A stretch of DNA of 64,000 nt from Vulcanimicrobiota bacterium (lineage in GTDB: Bacteria; Pseudomonadota; Gammaproteobacteria; Xanthomonadales; Rhodanobacteraceae). This document shows, piece after piece, positions 34,620 through 45,858 of this stretch (positions are counted from its first letter, which is position 1; each line of letters starts with the position of its first letter). The position numbers and the translations under genes were made by a program. The notes under the pieces are model-generated. The model was not told the DNA's origin and searched no databases. It worked only from the letters and a program-made list of their open reading frames with translations. The DNA lies in NCBI GenBank assembly GCA_903970555.1, contig CAJCJD010000120.1, positions 1 through 64,000 of the forward strand, read 5' to 3'.

Positions 34620-36899
34620 ATGACGCGATCGACATTTGCGCTGTACCGCTGCCCACCGGCTTATCTAGCCCTATGCCTTGCGATGGCCATTGCCAACCCG
34701 GTTTCAGCCCAGGAGACGGCTAATAGTGGCCCTGCTCCGACGAATGACCAAACTACCCCCAATAATACGAGCAATACTCCTTCTTCCCGTAATGCAAAAA
34801 CCCTGGATGGCATGCAGGTCACGGCTAGTTCAACCGCCGTAAATGCCATTGCCCCGACCCAAGGCTCGACCATTGCTACGCAGCCGCAATCGATCATCGG
34901 CAGCACCTATATTCAAGAAAACATTGCGCCTACGGGCGACTACACCGACGCCGCAGCGATCTCGCCCAGCGTGTATACCGTCACGCCGAACGGCTCGGGC
35001 CTAATGGAAACGTCCGTGGTGTCCATTCGCGGCTTCCAAGATGGCCAGTACAACGTGACATTCGATGGCATTCCCTGGGGCGACTCCAACGACTTCACGC
35101 ATCACTCTACGTCGTACTTCACCAATCAGGAAACGAGCAGCGTAACGGTCGATCGCGGCCCGGGTACGGCTAGCACCTTGGGCGATGCCACATTCGGCGG
35201 CACTATTTCCGTGGACTCCATCAATCCGCAGGATCAGTTCAACATCCGTCCCTATATTAGCTTCGGAAGCTGGGAAACCGCGGTGGAAGGCGCTCGCATC
35301 GATACAGGTCGTTTTGATAGCAGCGGCACCAGCGCCGTGATCAACGTGCAAAACAGCACGTCAGATGGCTACCTCACCGACGCCGGCCAGCGCCGCCAGA
35401 GTGTATTCGCCAAAGTTGTGCAGCCGCTGGGCGAGAACACCACACTGACGTTTGGTGGCATGTGGAACAAGATCGACCAGTACGTGCCGCTTGGTGCAAC
35501 CAAGGCACAGATTGCCGAGTACGGCCCAAACTACGCATTGAACAACGATCCGAACAGTCAGGCCTATTACCGCTACAACCAGGACCAGATCAGCACGTAC
35601 ATGGGCTACATCGGCCTCCAATCGGAATTCGACGGCTGGACGCTCGACAACAAGGCTTACACCTACGCCTACAACCATTACGGCTTCAACGGCCTGGACC
35701 CCAACGGCGAAACGCCGAACGGTACCTTCTGCAATGGCAAAGGCAATGACTGCCTGTATCCTGACAATGTACCGGGCCAGCACATGCGCAATTGGTATCG
35801 TTCGTGGGGCGATATTTTGCGTGTGAGCAAGGAACTGGGCCCAGGCGAGATCCGCACTGGCCTGTGGTACGACAAACAGGACAACTTGCGTTGGCAATAC
35901 GAGTTCGACGATACGTTGGACCTGCCCGCCATCAATACGACGGGTCAGCCGACCAAGGGCAGCGATAGCCCCGTTGATCGCTTCATGACCGACTCCCTGC
36001 GCACCATCCAGCCGTTCGTGGAATACCAGTGGAACATCACCGACCAGGCCTATCTGGTGGGCGGCGTGAAGTACGAAGACTTCTTGCGCGACATCGATTC
36101 CTTGTACAACCAGAAGACCGGCTTGCCGCTGAACTACTCGAAAGAATGGAATGCCACGCTGCCCTCAGCCGCGTTCCACTACGCCTTCACCTCCAACTGG
36201 ACTGCCTACGCACAATGGGCGAAGGGCTTCCTGGCACCGAACCTCAATCTGTTTTACACCACCGATCCGGCGATTTCCGATAGCGCGCTCCAGCCGGAAA
36301 AGACCACGAACTGGCAGCTCGGCACTACCTGGACCAACGACCGCCTGACGCTGTCGGGTGACGTCTACAAGATCGACTTCAACAACTTTATCCAGAGCCA
36401 GAAGGTCGGCGCCAACACCGTGTTCTACAACGGCGGTGGCGTGCATTACAAAGGCGTCGAACTTGAAGGCACCTACATGGTTGGCGGCGGCTTCAGTGTT
36501 TATGCCAACGGCTCGCTCAACCGTGCGATCCAGACCGAGAGCAACACCTGGAACCCGAACACGCCTGCCAAGACCGCTGCATTGGGCGTGATCTACAGCA
36601 GCGGCGGAGTATATGCATCGCTGATGGACAAGTTTGTCGGCAGGACCTATTACACAGCAAATGCGAATGACGATACGGTAATCGGCGGTTATGCGATAAC
36701 CAACTTCACTGCCAGCTATAAGTTCGATCCGCATATCAGCGACGTGAAGGACTTCAAGATCGGCTTCCAGATCAACAACCTGTTCAACAACACCCATATC
36801 AACGCGCTAGCCGGCACCACCGTGGGCGATAGCACGCCGCTGTTCTGGACGATTCCCGCCCGCAATTTCAACTTCACCGTCTCAGCGGACTTGTTCTGA
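34620..36899 (+). CDS. TonB-dependent receptor (likely phosphate-starvation type)
   Basis: A 759-residue outer-membrane receptor from the ATG at 34620 (CCGGAAAA upstream). A signal peptide (YLALCLAMAIANPVSAQ) is followed by an Asn/Thr/Pro-rich low-complexity linker. The plug begins near residue 70 (TLDGMQVTASS, SVVSIRGFQDGQYNVTFDGI, SSVTVDRGPGTASTLGDATF). The barrel ends in ARNFNFTVSADLF. Its stop overlaps the start of the PAP2 phosphatase gene (TGATG), so the pair is coupled, and a Pho-box-like site lies upstream. I infer uptake of a phosphorylated substrate that the phosphatase then hydrolyses; the substrate is unknown. Confidence 0.88.
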   Translation: MTRSTFALYRCPPAYLALCLAMAIANPVSAQETANSGPAPTNDQTTPNNTSNTPSSRNAKTLDGMQVTASSTAVNAIAPTQGSTIATQPQSIIGSTYIQENIAPTGDYTDAAAISPSVYTVTPNGSGLMETSVVSIRGFQDGQYNVTFDGIPWGDSNDFTHHSTSYFTNQETSSVTVDRGPGTASTLGDATFGGTISVDSINPQDQFNIRPYISFGSWETAVEGARIDTGRFDSSGTSAVINVQNSTSDGYLTDAGQRRQSVFAKVVQPLGENTTLTFGGMWNKIDQYVPLGATKAQIAEYGPNYALNNDPNSQAYYRYNQDQISTYMGYIGLQSEFDGWTLDNKAYTYAYNHYGFNGLDPNGETPNGTFCNGKGNDCLYPDNVPGQHMRNWYRSWGDILRVSKELGPGEIRTGLWYDKQDNLRWQYEFDDTLDLPAINTTGQPTKGSDSPVDRFMTDSLRTIQPFVEYQWNITDQAYLVGGVKYEDFLRDIDSLYNQKTGLPLNYSKEWNATLPSAAFHYAFTSNWTAYAQWAKGFLAPNLNLFYTTDPAISDSALQPEKTTNWQLGTTWTNDRLTLSGDVYKIDFNNFIQSQKVGANTVFYNGGGVHYKGVELEGTYMVGGGFSVYANGSLNRAIQTESNTWNPNTPAKTAALGVIYSSGGVYASLMDKFVGRTYYTANANDDTVIGGYAITNFTASYKFDPHISDVKDFKIGFQINNLFNNTHINALAGTTVGDSTPLFWTIPARNFNFTVSADLF

Positions 36900-37621
36900 T
36901 GAAACGCTATGCATTGTTGTTGTCGATGCTCCTGATCGGCCAGACCGCACTGGCTGACGACGATGACGCAAAACCCGTCATCGTCGAACTGTCGAACCTG
37001 TTGCCGCCTCCGCCGGCAGCAGGTTCGATTGCGGCTCAGCACGATCTTCAGGTCGTGCTGGCAACGCAGCAAACACGCACGGCAGCGGACATGGCCGCTG
37101 CAAAGGCCGATACGGAACGCTCCGTATTCCGTTTCGCCGATGTTCTGGGACCAGGGCTGCAACCGAAAGTGTTGCCGAAAACGGCTGCGTTTTTTGAACG
37201 CACAGCCGATTTCGACAAAGACGCTGTGAAGGAAGCCAAGAACTATTGGTTGCGGCCACGGCCTGCCGAGGTATCCACGCAGGTGCATCCGTTGGCAAAA
37301 GAGAAGCCCAACGATTGGAGTTATCCGAGCGGGCATTCCACCTTCGGTTACACCACCGCTGTACTACTGGCGAACATGCTGCCAGAGAAACGCGCCGCGA
37401 TTTTTGCGCGCGCGGATCTTTACGCACAGCACCGTATCGTGATGGGCGCGCATTTCCCGAGCGACGTGGAAGCCGGTCATCTTGCAGGCACAGTGATTGC
37501 CGCCGATATCATGCAAGATCCGAGTTGGAAGCAGGACTATGAAGCGGCACGCCTGGAGTTGCGTCATGCGCTGGGCTTGCCGGCCAACCCAGCGCGAACG
37601 ACATCCACTGACGATCATTGA
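36899..37621 (+). CDS. PAP2-family class A acid phosphatase
   Basis: A 240-residue periplasmic phosphatase. The signal peptide is MKRYALLLSMLLIGQTALA. All three PAP2 motifs are intact: K114-NYWLRP-RP (KxxxxxxRP), PSGH at 143-146 in YPSGHSTFG, and R179/H185/D189 in HRIVMGAHFPSDVEAGH. Size and motifs match PhoN-type non-specific acid phosphatases, which free inorganic phosphate from many monoesters. It is translationally coupled to the TonB receptor, so the two probably serve organophosphate scavenging. Confidence 0.9.
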   Translation: MKRYALLLSMLLIGQTALADDDDAKPVIVELSNLLPPPPAAGSIAAQHDLQVVLATQQTRTAADMAAAKADTERSVFRFADVLGPGLQPKVLPKTAAFFERTADFDKDAVKEAKNYWLRPRPAEVSTQVHPLAKEKPNDWSYPSGHSTFGYTTAVLLANMLPEKRAAIFARADLYAQHRIVMGAHFPSDVEAGHLAGTVIAADIMQDPSWKQDYEAARLELRHALGLPANPARTTSTDDH

Positions 37622-37640
37622 ATCCCGCTAACCAACAAAA

Positions 37641-37666
37641 CAAGGGCGCCCAATCGGGCGCCCTTG
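37641..37666. terminator. Bidirectional terminator hairpin
   Basis: CAAGGGCGCCC (37641-37651) and GGGCGCCCTTG (37656-37666) form a perfect 11-bp stem around AATC. It sits between the convergent phosphatase and YoaK-type genes. On the minus strand a T-rich tail (TTGTTTTGTTGG) follows. Confidence 0.8.
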
Positions 37667-37689
37667 ATCTATTGGCGTTTTCTTGCCTG

Positions 37690-38352
37690 CTACCTCAGGA
37701 AGAAGTGCCGGTAAATCGCGTAGCTGAGACCAACCGCACCGGTGAGCGTCGCGGGTATCAGCAGCACACGCTCCTGGATATGCGCGAACCCATACGCGCC
37801 CAAGATTGCCCCGAAGATAAAGTGCCCGGCTACCAGAAGACAGACGTGGATACGCAACATGTCCACGTCCAAACCGCGCAGGCGTTGACCTAGGTAGATA
37901 CCCAGGTCCGTAAAGATGCCTGAGAGGTGCGTGGTGCGCAGCGTCGTACCGCTATACGTACTGACCATGGCGTTTTGCAAGCCACACGCCGCCGAGGCGA
38001 AATAGAGACCGAGATCTTTGGCATCATGGATCAACGGCGTGGCGGCAAACAACAGTAGCGATTCAAGCATCAGTACCACCCCATAACGGCGGCCGAGCTG
38101 AAGCGTGCGCTGTTGCACGATGAAGCCACTGAGCATGGCACCGGCGACAAACGAAACGATTGTCAGACCCCAATGCAGCACGCTTGCCATATCACCACTA
38201 GCAAGCGAAATACCGAGTTCCGTGCTGGTGCCGGTGAGATGCGTTATCGGCTGATGCCGAAAGCACATATAACCAACCGCATTGATGCAACCGGCTACCA
38301 ACGCCAACAGCGCGCCGCCGATCCAAGCCCAACGCGGCAGCTGGCGGATCAT
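37690..38352 (-). CDS. DUF1275/YoaK-family membrane protein
   Basis: A 220-residue polytopic inner-membrane protein with about six helices. Family signatures are GGALLALVAGCINAVGYMCF, THLTGTSTELG near the start, and FASAACGLQNAMVSTYSGTT followed by LRTTHLSGIFTDLG. The two THLTG/THLSG repeats are typical of YoaK (DUF1275) proteins. Function is unknown; a transport role is often suggested. It lies 10 bp downstream of lolA on the same strand. Confidence 0.85.
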   Translation of the reverse strand: MIRQLPRWAWIGGALLALVAGCINAVGYMCFRHQPITHLTGTSTELGISLASGDMASVLHWGLTIVSFVAGAMLSGFIVQQRTLQLGRRYGVVLMLESLLLFAATPLIHDAKDLGLYFASAACGLQNAMVSTYSGTTLRTTHLSGIFTDLGIYLGQRLRGLDVDMLRIHVCLLVAGHFIFGAILGAYGFAHIQERVLLIPATLTGAVGLSYAIYRHFFLR

Positions 38353-38362
38353 CGTGCGTCGA

Positions 38363-39028
38363 TCAATTTTTCAGCGGTTGCGTGCTTATCACCGGCAGAT
38401 CGCCAATCACATCCGCGCCTTTGGGTGGGGTGAAGTTGAAATCCTGTGGCGGGATCTGGGGGTTGCGCTGCCAGTTCGAGAAATGGATATCGGTGACTGA
38501 GCCGAGCTGGTCTTTGAACTGCATGCGCGCTAGACCATTCGCATCGAAACCGAGATCGGCGTAATCGAACTGCGGATCCTTGGACGCGGACGTGAGCCGC
38601 AGCCACACCAGACCATCGCGCTCGCCCTGTTCGGTGACGGTGAAATCCTTGTCCAGCTGCTTGAGGTCGGTCAGTACGGTCAACGGGCTATGCGCTTCTT
38701 CCGTGTCCTGCTTGCGCACCGTCACCTGTTCCAGATCCGGATCGTAGGTCCAAAGACGGCTGCCGTCGGCGACGATCGTTTCCTTGTACGGCGCCAGCGT
38801 GTCCCAGCGAAACTGATGCGGCGCTTCCAACACCAACGTACCGTTAGTCGTTTGACCGGTTTTGCCGCTCGGATCGGTGAGCGTCTCGGTAAAGTTGCCG
38901 GAGAGCGCGTGCAACCCTTGCGCGAAGGCATCAAGCCGCGCGCGCGCCGGTCCGGTCGCGGCCTGCGCCAGGCTGCCCAGGGACAACGCAAACAGAGCGA
39001 GAACGGTGGCAAAGCGAAGGCGTTTCAT
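38363..39028 (-). CDS. lolA: Outer-membrane lipoprotein carrier protein LolA
   Basis: A 221-residue periplasmic chaperone that takes lipoproteins from LolCDE to LolB. From the ATG at 39028 the signal peptide is MKRLRFATVLALFALSLGSL ending AQA. The mature protein has the LolA pattern: SGNFTETLTDPSGKTGQTTN, APHQFRWDTLAPYKETIVAD, GSRLWTYDPDLEQVTV and FKDQLGSVTDIHFSNWQRN. It lies downstream of ftsK, the usual Xanthomonadales order. A palindromic repeat separates the two. Confidence 0.93.
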   Translation of the reverse strand: MKRLRFATVLALFALSLGSLAQAATGPARARLDAFAQGLHALSGNFTETLTDPSGKTGQTTNGTLVLEAPHQFRWDTLAPYKETIVADGSRLWTYDPDLEQVTVRKQDTEEAHSPLTVLTDLKQLDKDFTVTEQGERDGLVWLRLTSASKDPQFDYADLGFDANGLARMQFKDQLGSVTDIHFSNWQRNPQIPPQDFNFTPPKGADVIGDLPVISTQPLKN

Positions 39029-39101
39029 GGATCCTGTTCCTGATGGGCGGAATACGCCAAGTTTGCGGTGAAGATGCTTAATGGCGGGTACTTGTGAAAG
39101 C

Positions 39102-39174
39102 TTACCCCCTCCCAACCTCCCCCTACTTCGCAGGGGGAGGAGCCCCTCCCGCAAGTAGGGGAGGATTGGGGTAA
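39102..39174. repeat. REP-like palindromic element between ftsK and lolA
   Basis: TTACCCCCTCCCAACCTCCC and the complementary GGGGAGGATTGGGGTAA form an imperfect inverted repeat of about 70 bp. Inner segments are CCCCCTACTTCGCAGGGGG and CCCCTCCCGCAAGTAGGGG. The mirror-like C-rich and G-rich blocks resemble dispersed REP/BIME elements. It may also end or stabilise the ftsK-lolA transcript. Confidence 0.65.
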
Positions 39175-39188
39175 GGTGCTCTCGAGCC

Positions 39189-41516
39189 TCAGTGTTTCGG
39201 TGGCGGGGGCGCCAGCACTTCGCGATTGCCGTTGTGCTGAGGCGCGCTGACCACACCCTCCTGCTCCATCTGCTCGATCAAGCGGGCGGCGCGGTTGTAG
39301 CCAATGCGCAAATGCCGCTGCACGCCGGAAATCGACGCGCGCCGCGTCTCGGTCACGATGCGTACGGCGCGGTCGTAGAGCTGCGCTTCCACATCGCCGC
39401 CCTCTTCGCCTTCCTGCGGAAGACCGGCGTCGTTGATGAACTTGCCGTCGCTGGTCGCCTGTACTTCTTCCAGCACGCCTTCGATGTACTGCGGTGCCCC
39501 CTGCGCCCTCAGCCAGTTGACGACGTTGTGTACTTCATGATCGTCGACGAATGCACCGTGTACGCGCTCTGGCGTGGCCGTGCCAGGCGGCAGGTAAAGC
39601 ATGTCGCCGTGGCCTAGCAATGTCTCAGCGCCGGATTGATCGAGAATGGTGCGCGAGTCGATCTTGCTTGACACCTGGAACGCAATGCGCGTGGGAATGT
39701 TGGCCTTGATCAGGCCAGTGATCACGTCGACCGACGGGCGCTGCGTAGCCAGCACCAAATGCACACCAGCCGCGCGCGCCTTCTGCGCGAGACGTGCGAT
39801 CAGCTCTTCCACCTTCTTGCCGACGATCATCATCATGTCGGCGAATTCGTCGATGATCACGACGATGTACGGCAGCGGCTCCAGCGGTTCTGCCGCCAGA
39901 TTCGGCATCTCGGGATTCGGACGGAACAGCGGATCCAGCAGCGGCTGGCCGGCGTTCTCGGCGTCCCTCACCTTCTTGTTGAAGCCGGCCAAGTTGCGCA
40001 CGCCAACCGCCGCCATCAACTTGTAGCGGCGCTCCATCTCGGCCACGCACCAGCGCAACGCGTTGGCGGCTTCCTTCATGTCCGTCACGACGGGAGCCAG
40101 CAGATGCGGAATGCCCTCGTATACCGAGAGCTCCAGCATCTTCGGATCGATCATGATCATGCGCACGTCTTTCGGGCTGGCCTTGTACAACAGGCTCAAC
40201 ACCATCGCATTCACCGCGACGGATTTACCCGAACCGGTGGTACCGGCCACCAGCAGATGCGGCATCTTGCCCAGATCGACCACCACCGGCTTGCCGCCGA
40301 TGTCCTTGCCAAGCGCCAGCGCCAGCGGCGATTTCTGTTGATCGTATTTGTCGGAGCGCAGGATTTCCGAAAGGAAGACGATTTGCTTCTTGGCATTGGG
40401 AATTTCCAAGCCGATCACGTTCTTGCCCGGGATCACGTCGACCACGCGCACGCTGACCACGGAAAGGCCGCGCGCGATGTCCTTGTCCAAACTCGATACC
40501 TGGCTTCCGCGTACACCGGCAGCGGGCTCCAGCTCGAAGCGCGTGATCACGGGGCCAGGGTAAACACCGACCACCTTCGCTTCGATGCGGAAATCCTTGA
40601 GCTTCAGCTCAACCTGACGCGACAGTACTTCCAGCGTTTCTTCCGAATAGCCAGGCCCCTGCTCCGGCGCTTCGTCCAGCAAGGAAAGCGGAGGCAGCTC
40701 GCCGGGCTGTGCGGCGCCGACAAACAACGGAATCTGCGTTTCCACGCGCGCACGTTCGCTTTTCACCACCGGCGCGGCGGGTGGCTCGATACGCACGGGC
40801 TCCCGCTTGGCCTGCTTGATGGCCTCGGTTTTCTTCACTACTTCGCGCTCGGCGCGTGCCTGGTGCGCGGCGATCACTTCCGGCGCTTCGCGCAGCTTGC
40901 CTCCGAACCACGCCGCGAGCTTCAGGACGCCCTGCCCGGTCAGATCCATCACCCGGAACCAAGACAAGCCCGTCGCCAGCGTCACTGCAATCAGAAACAG
41001 TGCCAGCAACAGCAGGGGCGCACCGTTTTCGCCGAAGGCGCGTGCCAAGCCGTGACCCACCGTACGGCCGATCACGCCACCGGCGCCTTCTGGCCCCATG
41101 GTGCTATCGGGAAAATTGATCCAGCACAGGCCCGGCGCGGTGATAAAGAAAAACACCGAACCGATCAGGCGCAGGGAGGGTTCCCACGGCTGCACGCTGC
41201 GCATACCGTGATTGCGCAGCACCTGCACGCCAAGGAACAGCAGCAGCAAGGGGAAAAAATACGCCACGCTGCCGAACAAGAAGCGCAGCAGGTTTGCGAT
41301 GTACGCACCCACCATGCCGCCCAGGTTATGCACATGCCCGCTGGTATCGGTATGGGACCAACCCGGATCGGCAACGTCATAGCTGAGCAGGCAAACCAGC
41401 AGGTAAAGCGCCAACGGCAGCAGCAGCAGCGCGCCGGCCTCGCGCAGGCGTCGCTTGAGCTCTTCGCTCAGGCCCGCCTTTTCCTTTTCTTTTCGAACGT
41501 TCGCGCTACGCGCCAC
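39189..41516 (-). CDS. ftsK: DNA translocase FtsK
   Basis: A 775-residue septal DNA translocase. It starts at a GTG at 41516 with AAGGAAAC upstream. Four membrane helices occupy residues 25-190 ([37 protein letters not shown] and two more). A short linker precedes the motor (about 330-690) with Walker [15 protein letters not shown] and Walker [15 protein letters not shown]. The C-terminal gamma winged helix ([40 protein letters not shown]) reads KOPS sequences and activates XerCD at dif. The linker is short compared with E. coli FtsK, as usual in this order. Confidence 0.96.
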   Translation of the reverse strand: MARSANVRKEKEKAGLSEELKRRLREAGALLLLPLALYLLVCLLSYDVADPGWSHTDTSGHVHNLGGMVGAYIANLLRFLFGSVAYFFPLLLLFLGVQVLRNHGMRSVQPWEPSLRLIGSVFFFITAPGLCWINFPDSTMGPEGAGGVIGRTVGHGLARAFGENGAPLLLLALFLIAVTLATGLSWFRVMDLTGQGVLKLAAWFGGKLREAPEVIAAHQARAEREVVKKTEAIKQAKREPVRIEPPAAPVVKSERARVETQIPLFVGAAQPGELPPLSLLDEAPEQGPGYSEETLEVLSRQVELKLKDFRIEAKVVGVYPGPVITRFELEPAAGVRGSQVSSLDKDIARGLSVVSVRVVDVIPGKNVIGLEIPNAKKQIVFLSEILRSDKYDQQKSPLALALGKDIGGKPVVVDLGKMPHLLVAGTTGSGKSVAVNAMVLSLLYKASPKDVRMIMIDPKMLELSVYEGIPHLLAPVVTDMKEAANALRWCVAEMERRYKLMAAVGVRNLAGFNKKVRDAENAGQPLLDPLFRPNPEMPNLAAEPLEPLPYIVVIIDEFADMMMIVGKKVEELIARLAQKARAAGVHLVLATQRPSVDVITGLIKANIPTRIAFQVSSKIDSRTILDQSGAETLLGHGDMLYLPPGTATPERVHGAFVDDHEVHNVVNWLRAQGAPQYIEGVLEEVQATSDGKFINDAGLPQEGEEGGDVEAQLYDRAVRIVTETRRASISGVQRHLRIGYNRAARLIEQMEQEGVVSAPQHNGNREVLAPPPPKH

Positions 41517-42874
<1,358 letters not shown>

Positions 42875-42931
42875 ACCCTTGGATGGCGCGGGCAGTGTTC
42901 ACTGCCCCGCCGCATCCGCGATAATCCTCGC

Positions 42932-44068
42932 GTGATTGAAGCACGCTTCCACGACAACATCGACGACATCGAGGGCGCAGACTGGGATGCACTGCGCCCG
43001 GATGATAATCCGTTCCTATCGCACGCCTTTCTCGCCGGCCTCGAACGTACTGGCTGCATTCGGCCCGATTGGGGCTGGCAGGCGCATCACCTCGGCTTGT
43101 ATCGCAACGGCAAGTTGATCGCCGCCGCTCCGCTATACCTGAAAGGCAATTCGCACGGCGAGTTCGTGTTCGACTGGAGTTGGGCCAGCGCATGGGAACG
43201 CTCGGGCGGCGACTACTACCCGAAGCTGCTCAACGCCGTGCCGTATTCGCCGGTGACCGGACCTCGGTTGCTCGTAGGTCGCGATCCCGAACAGGCGCCA
43301 ACGCTGCGACAGCTGCTGGTGCAGGCCATGCGCGAACAAGCCGAACGCTTGCAGCTCTCCTCGATCCACGCCAACTTTCTGGATGATGCCGATCTGGCAG
43401 CCTTCGAAGACGACTGGATGGCCCGCAGCGACGTGCAATTTCATTGGCGCAATCGCGACTATGCGGATTTCGATGCATTTCTCGCCGCGCTGAATCACAA
43501 GAAACGGAAGAACATACGGCACGAACGCCTGCGCGTCGCACGGCATGGTTTACGCATCGACATGGTCGGAGGCGCTGAACTGGAGGCCGAGGACTGGCGC
43601 CGCGTGCACGCGCTGTACACCACCACATTCGATGCGAAAGGCAATCACGCCGCGCTCACCGAAACGTTTTTCCAGTATCTGCGCAGCGAACTGGGCAACA
43701 CGGTGCAAGTGGCGCTCGCATATCAAGGTGAAGCCATGGTCGCCATGGCGCTGTTCCTGCGCAGCGCGACAACGCTATACGGTCGCTATTGGGGCGCGTG
43801 CGTCGACCTGCCTGACCTGCATTTCGAGCTGTGCTATTACCAGGGCATCGACTACGCCATCGCGCAAGGCCTGACATCGTTCCAACCCGGCGCACAAGGC
43901 GAACACAAACTCGCGCGCGGCTTCCTGCCGGTACGCACACACTCGCGCCATTATTTGCTGCATGAGGGCTTTCGCAGTGCGGTACGCCGCGCGCTTGTGC
44001 ACGAACGCGAGGGCATGGATGCTTACGCCGAAGAACTGCTCGATCACTCGCCCTACGCCGAGCGATGA
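42932..44068 (+). CDS. GNAT/FemAB-like acyltransferase (DUF482 type)
   Basis: A 378-residue protein from a GTG start. The N-terminal half has the GNAT/FemAB-like pattern of 'peptidoglycan biosynthesis/recognition' DUF482 proteins: PFLSHAFLAGLERTGCI, WQAHHLGLYRNGKLIAAAPL and YLKGNSHGEFVFDWSWA. The C-terminal half has a HKKRKNIRHERLRVARHG segment and a second acyltransferase lobe (MVAMALFLRSATTLYGRYWG, GAQGEHKLARGFLPV). The substrate is unknown. Its stop overlaps the aat start by 4 bp; this trxB-GNAT-aat order is common in the group. Confidence 0.85.
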   Translation: MIEARFHDNIDDIEGADWDALRPDDNPFLSHAFLAGLERTGCIRPDWGWQAHHLGLYRNGKLIAAAPLYLKGNSHGEFVFDWSWASAWERSGGDYYPKLLNAVPYSPVTGPRLLVGRDPEQAPTLRQLLVQAMREQAERLQLSSIHANFLDDADLAAFEDDWMARSDVQFHWRNRDYADFDAFLAALNHKKRKNIRHERLRVARHGLRIDMVGGAELEAEDWRRVHALYTTTFDAKGNHAALTETFFQYLRSELGNTVQVALAYQGEAMVAMALFLRSATTLYGRYWGACVDLPDLHFELCYYQGIDYAIAQGLTSFQPGAQGEHKLARGFLPVRTHSRHYLLHEGFRSAVRRALVHEREGMDAYAEELLDHSPYAER

Positions 44069-44814
44069 TCCGCCTACCCTTGCTCGATGAACACGCGCCG
44101 GATCGCTTTCCCGATCCGCACACCGCGCTCGTCGAGCCCAATGGCCTGCTTGCTTTCGGTGGCGATCTTTCGCCCCAGCGTCTGCGATGGGCGTACGCGC
44201 ACGGCATCTTCCCTTGGTTCAATGAGGGCGACCCGATCTTGTGGTGGTCGCCTGATCCCCGCTGCGTCTTTCACACAGACCAACTGCGCCCCAACCGAAG
44301 TCTGCGCCGAGCCATGGCAGGTACAGCGTGGCAGATCACGGTGAATCAGGCGTTTCACAAAGTGATGGAAGCCTGCGCGGCGCCAAGGCCTGATCAAGCA
44401 GGCACATGGATCAGCCCCGCCATGATCGACGCCTATAGCGCCCTGCACGACATGGGTTGCGCGCACAGTGTGGAAGTGTGGGACGACAGTCGGCTGATCG
44501 GAGGCATCTACGGCGTCGCCATCGGACGCCTGTTTTGCGGCGAATCGATGTTCAGCGCCTGCAGTGGCGGATCGAAAGTTGCGCTATGCGTTCTTGCCGC
44601 GCTACTGCGTAAATGGAATTTCCCGCTGATCGACGCCCAGGTCAGCAATCCGCATCTACTCAGCCTGGGCGCTGAAGAAATTCCGCGCAGCACTTTTCTG
44701 CAGCATGTCGCCGTGCTGACATCGGCATCGTTCGACCAGCAACGCTGGCTCTGCCTGCCAGCGATCCCCGCGAACCGCTTGCTGGATGACAGCGACCTTA
44801 GTGACTGGGGTTGA
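44065..44814 (+). CDS. aat: Leucyl/phenylalanyl-tRNA-protein transferase
   Basis: A 249-residue N-end-rule enzyme that adds Leu or Phe from tRNA to proteins with N-terminal Arg or Lys, marking them for ClpS/ClpAP. Family signatures are present: FPDPHTALVEPNGLLAFGGD, GIFPWFNEGDPILWWSPDPR, WISPAMIDAYSALHDMGCAH and GVAIGRLFCGESMFS. The last 17 bp overlap the 3' end of the convergent HD-GYP gene. Confidence 0.95.
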   Translation: MIRLPLLDEHAPDRFPDPHTALVEPNGLLAFGGDLSPQRLRWAYAHGIFPWFNEGDPILWWSPDPRCVFHTDQLRPNRSLRRAMAGTAWQITVNQAFHKVMEACAAPRPDQAGTWISPAMIDAYSALHDMGCAHSVEVWDDSRLIGGIYGVAIGRLFCGESMFSACSGGSKVALCVLAALLRKWNFPLIDAQVSNPHLLSLGAEEIPRSTFLQHVAVLTSASFDQQRWLCLPAIPANRLLDDSDLSDWG

Positions 44815-45610
44815 GCGCGAGCGTTTTCAGCGCCGGGTAATTGTCCATGAACAGCCGTACCAGCTTCGGATCGAGCTGCCCTCCAGCGGCCTCGCGCAAA
44901 TAGTTCAGCACATCCGCCTCCGGCCAAGCCGGCTTGTAGACGCGCGGAAAACTAAGCGCATCCCACACATCCACCACGCTGAAAATGCGCGCGGCCAGCG
45001 GAATCTCGTCGCCCGTCAGACCCTGCGGATAACCCGTGCCGTCCCAGCGTTCGTGATGGCTATAGGGGATGGTGCTGGCGCCGTGCAGAAAATCGATCCG
45101 CTGCAGCATGTCGTGACCGATCCGAGGATGCGTGCGCATCAAGCGGATTTCGTCGTCATCCAGCTTGCCGGGCTTGATCAGAATCGCATCCGGCAACGCC
45201 AATTTGCCGATGTCGTGCAGCAACGCGCCGAACTTGATATCGCGCAAGGCATCGCCTTCCAACCCAGCCAAGCGCGCAAGCCCCAACGCCATGCGCACCA
45301 CACGCTCAGAATGATCGCTGGTTTCCTTATGACGCGCATCCATCGCTTCGACCAGTACGCGCAACGCTTGCTCATGGCTATCGAGTAGACGTTGGTTGGC
45401 TTCGGCCAGGCGATGAACCGTGCGGCCTATCAACCAGTACAGAAGCAACCCCGTACTCAGGACAAAGAACCATCCCTTGAAAATCTGGTATTGGACGATC
45501 CGGTGCGGATCATGCACAAACATTCCAAGCAGCGTGCCGGAGAACCAGATCCAGGCTGCGGAAACTAAAACATAGATACCTGCGGTGCGCAGCTGCGGGC
45601 TTAGCGTCAC
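44798..45610 (-). CDS. HD-GYP domain cyclic-di-GMP phosphodiesterase with membrane anchor
   Basis: A 270-residue protein from a GTG at 45610 with GGAGGG upstream. Two N-terminal helices (IYVLVSAAWIWFSGTLLGMF and WFFVLSTGLLLYWLIG) anchor it. A short coiled linker leads to the HD-GYP domain: LLHDIGKLALP (HD at 132-133), HPRIGHDML, and SHHERWDGTGYPQGL (GYP at 193-195). All metal and GYP residues are intact, so hydrolysis of c-di-GMP is expected. No receiver or PAS domain is present, so input must come from the membrane part. Confidence 0.88.
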   Translation of the reverse strand: MTLSPQLRTAGIYVLVSAAWIWFSGTLLGMFVHDPHRIVQYQIFKGWFFVLSTGLLLYWLIGRTVHRLAEANQRLLDSHEQALRVLVEAMDARHKETSDHSERVVRMALGLARLAGLEGDALRDIKFGALLHDIGKLALPDAILIKPGKLDDDEIRLMRTHPRIGHDMLQRIDFLHGASTIPYSHHERWDGTGYPQGLTGDEIPLAARIFSVVDVWDALSFPRVYKPAWPEADVLNYLREAAGGQLDPKLVRLFMDNYPALKTLALNPSH

Positions 45611-45858
45611 GACCAGCCCTCCCCCGGGGCGCGTCCGATGAACAACATTCTGCCATCGGCAAAGGCATGCTCGATGTGCGGCTATACGCAAATCATCCAG
45701 TACGCGCCGTGAATTTTTGGGCTACGCAACCATTGAGGATGTCAACGAATTCGTTCGCGATGCAATCGCCGCATGCTGATGTGGGATGTTTTGACTCGTC
45801 GGGCAGGTTTGCCACGCGGTCCATCGCCGCGACCGTCAAGTTTTCGACGCCACTGTAT

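Noticed and set aside
45688-45858. Possible small gene between the HD-GYP gene and the acetyl-CoA hydrolase gene
   Set aside because: Only a short frame without ribosome site or similarity; treated as intergenic.
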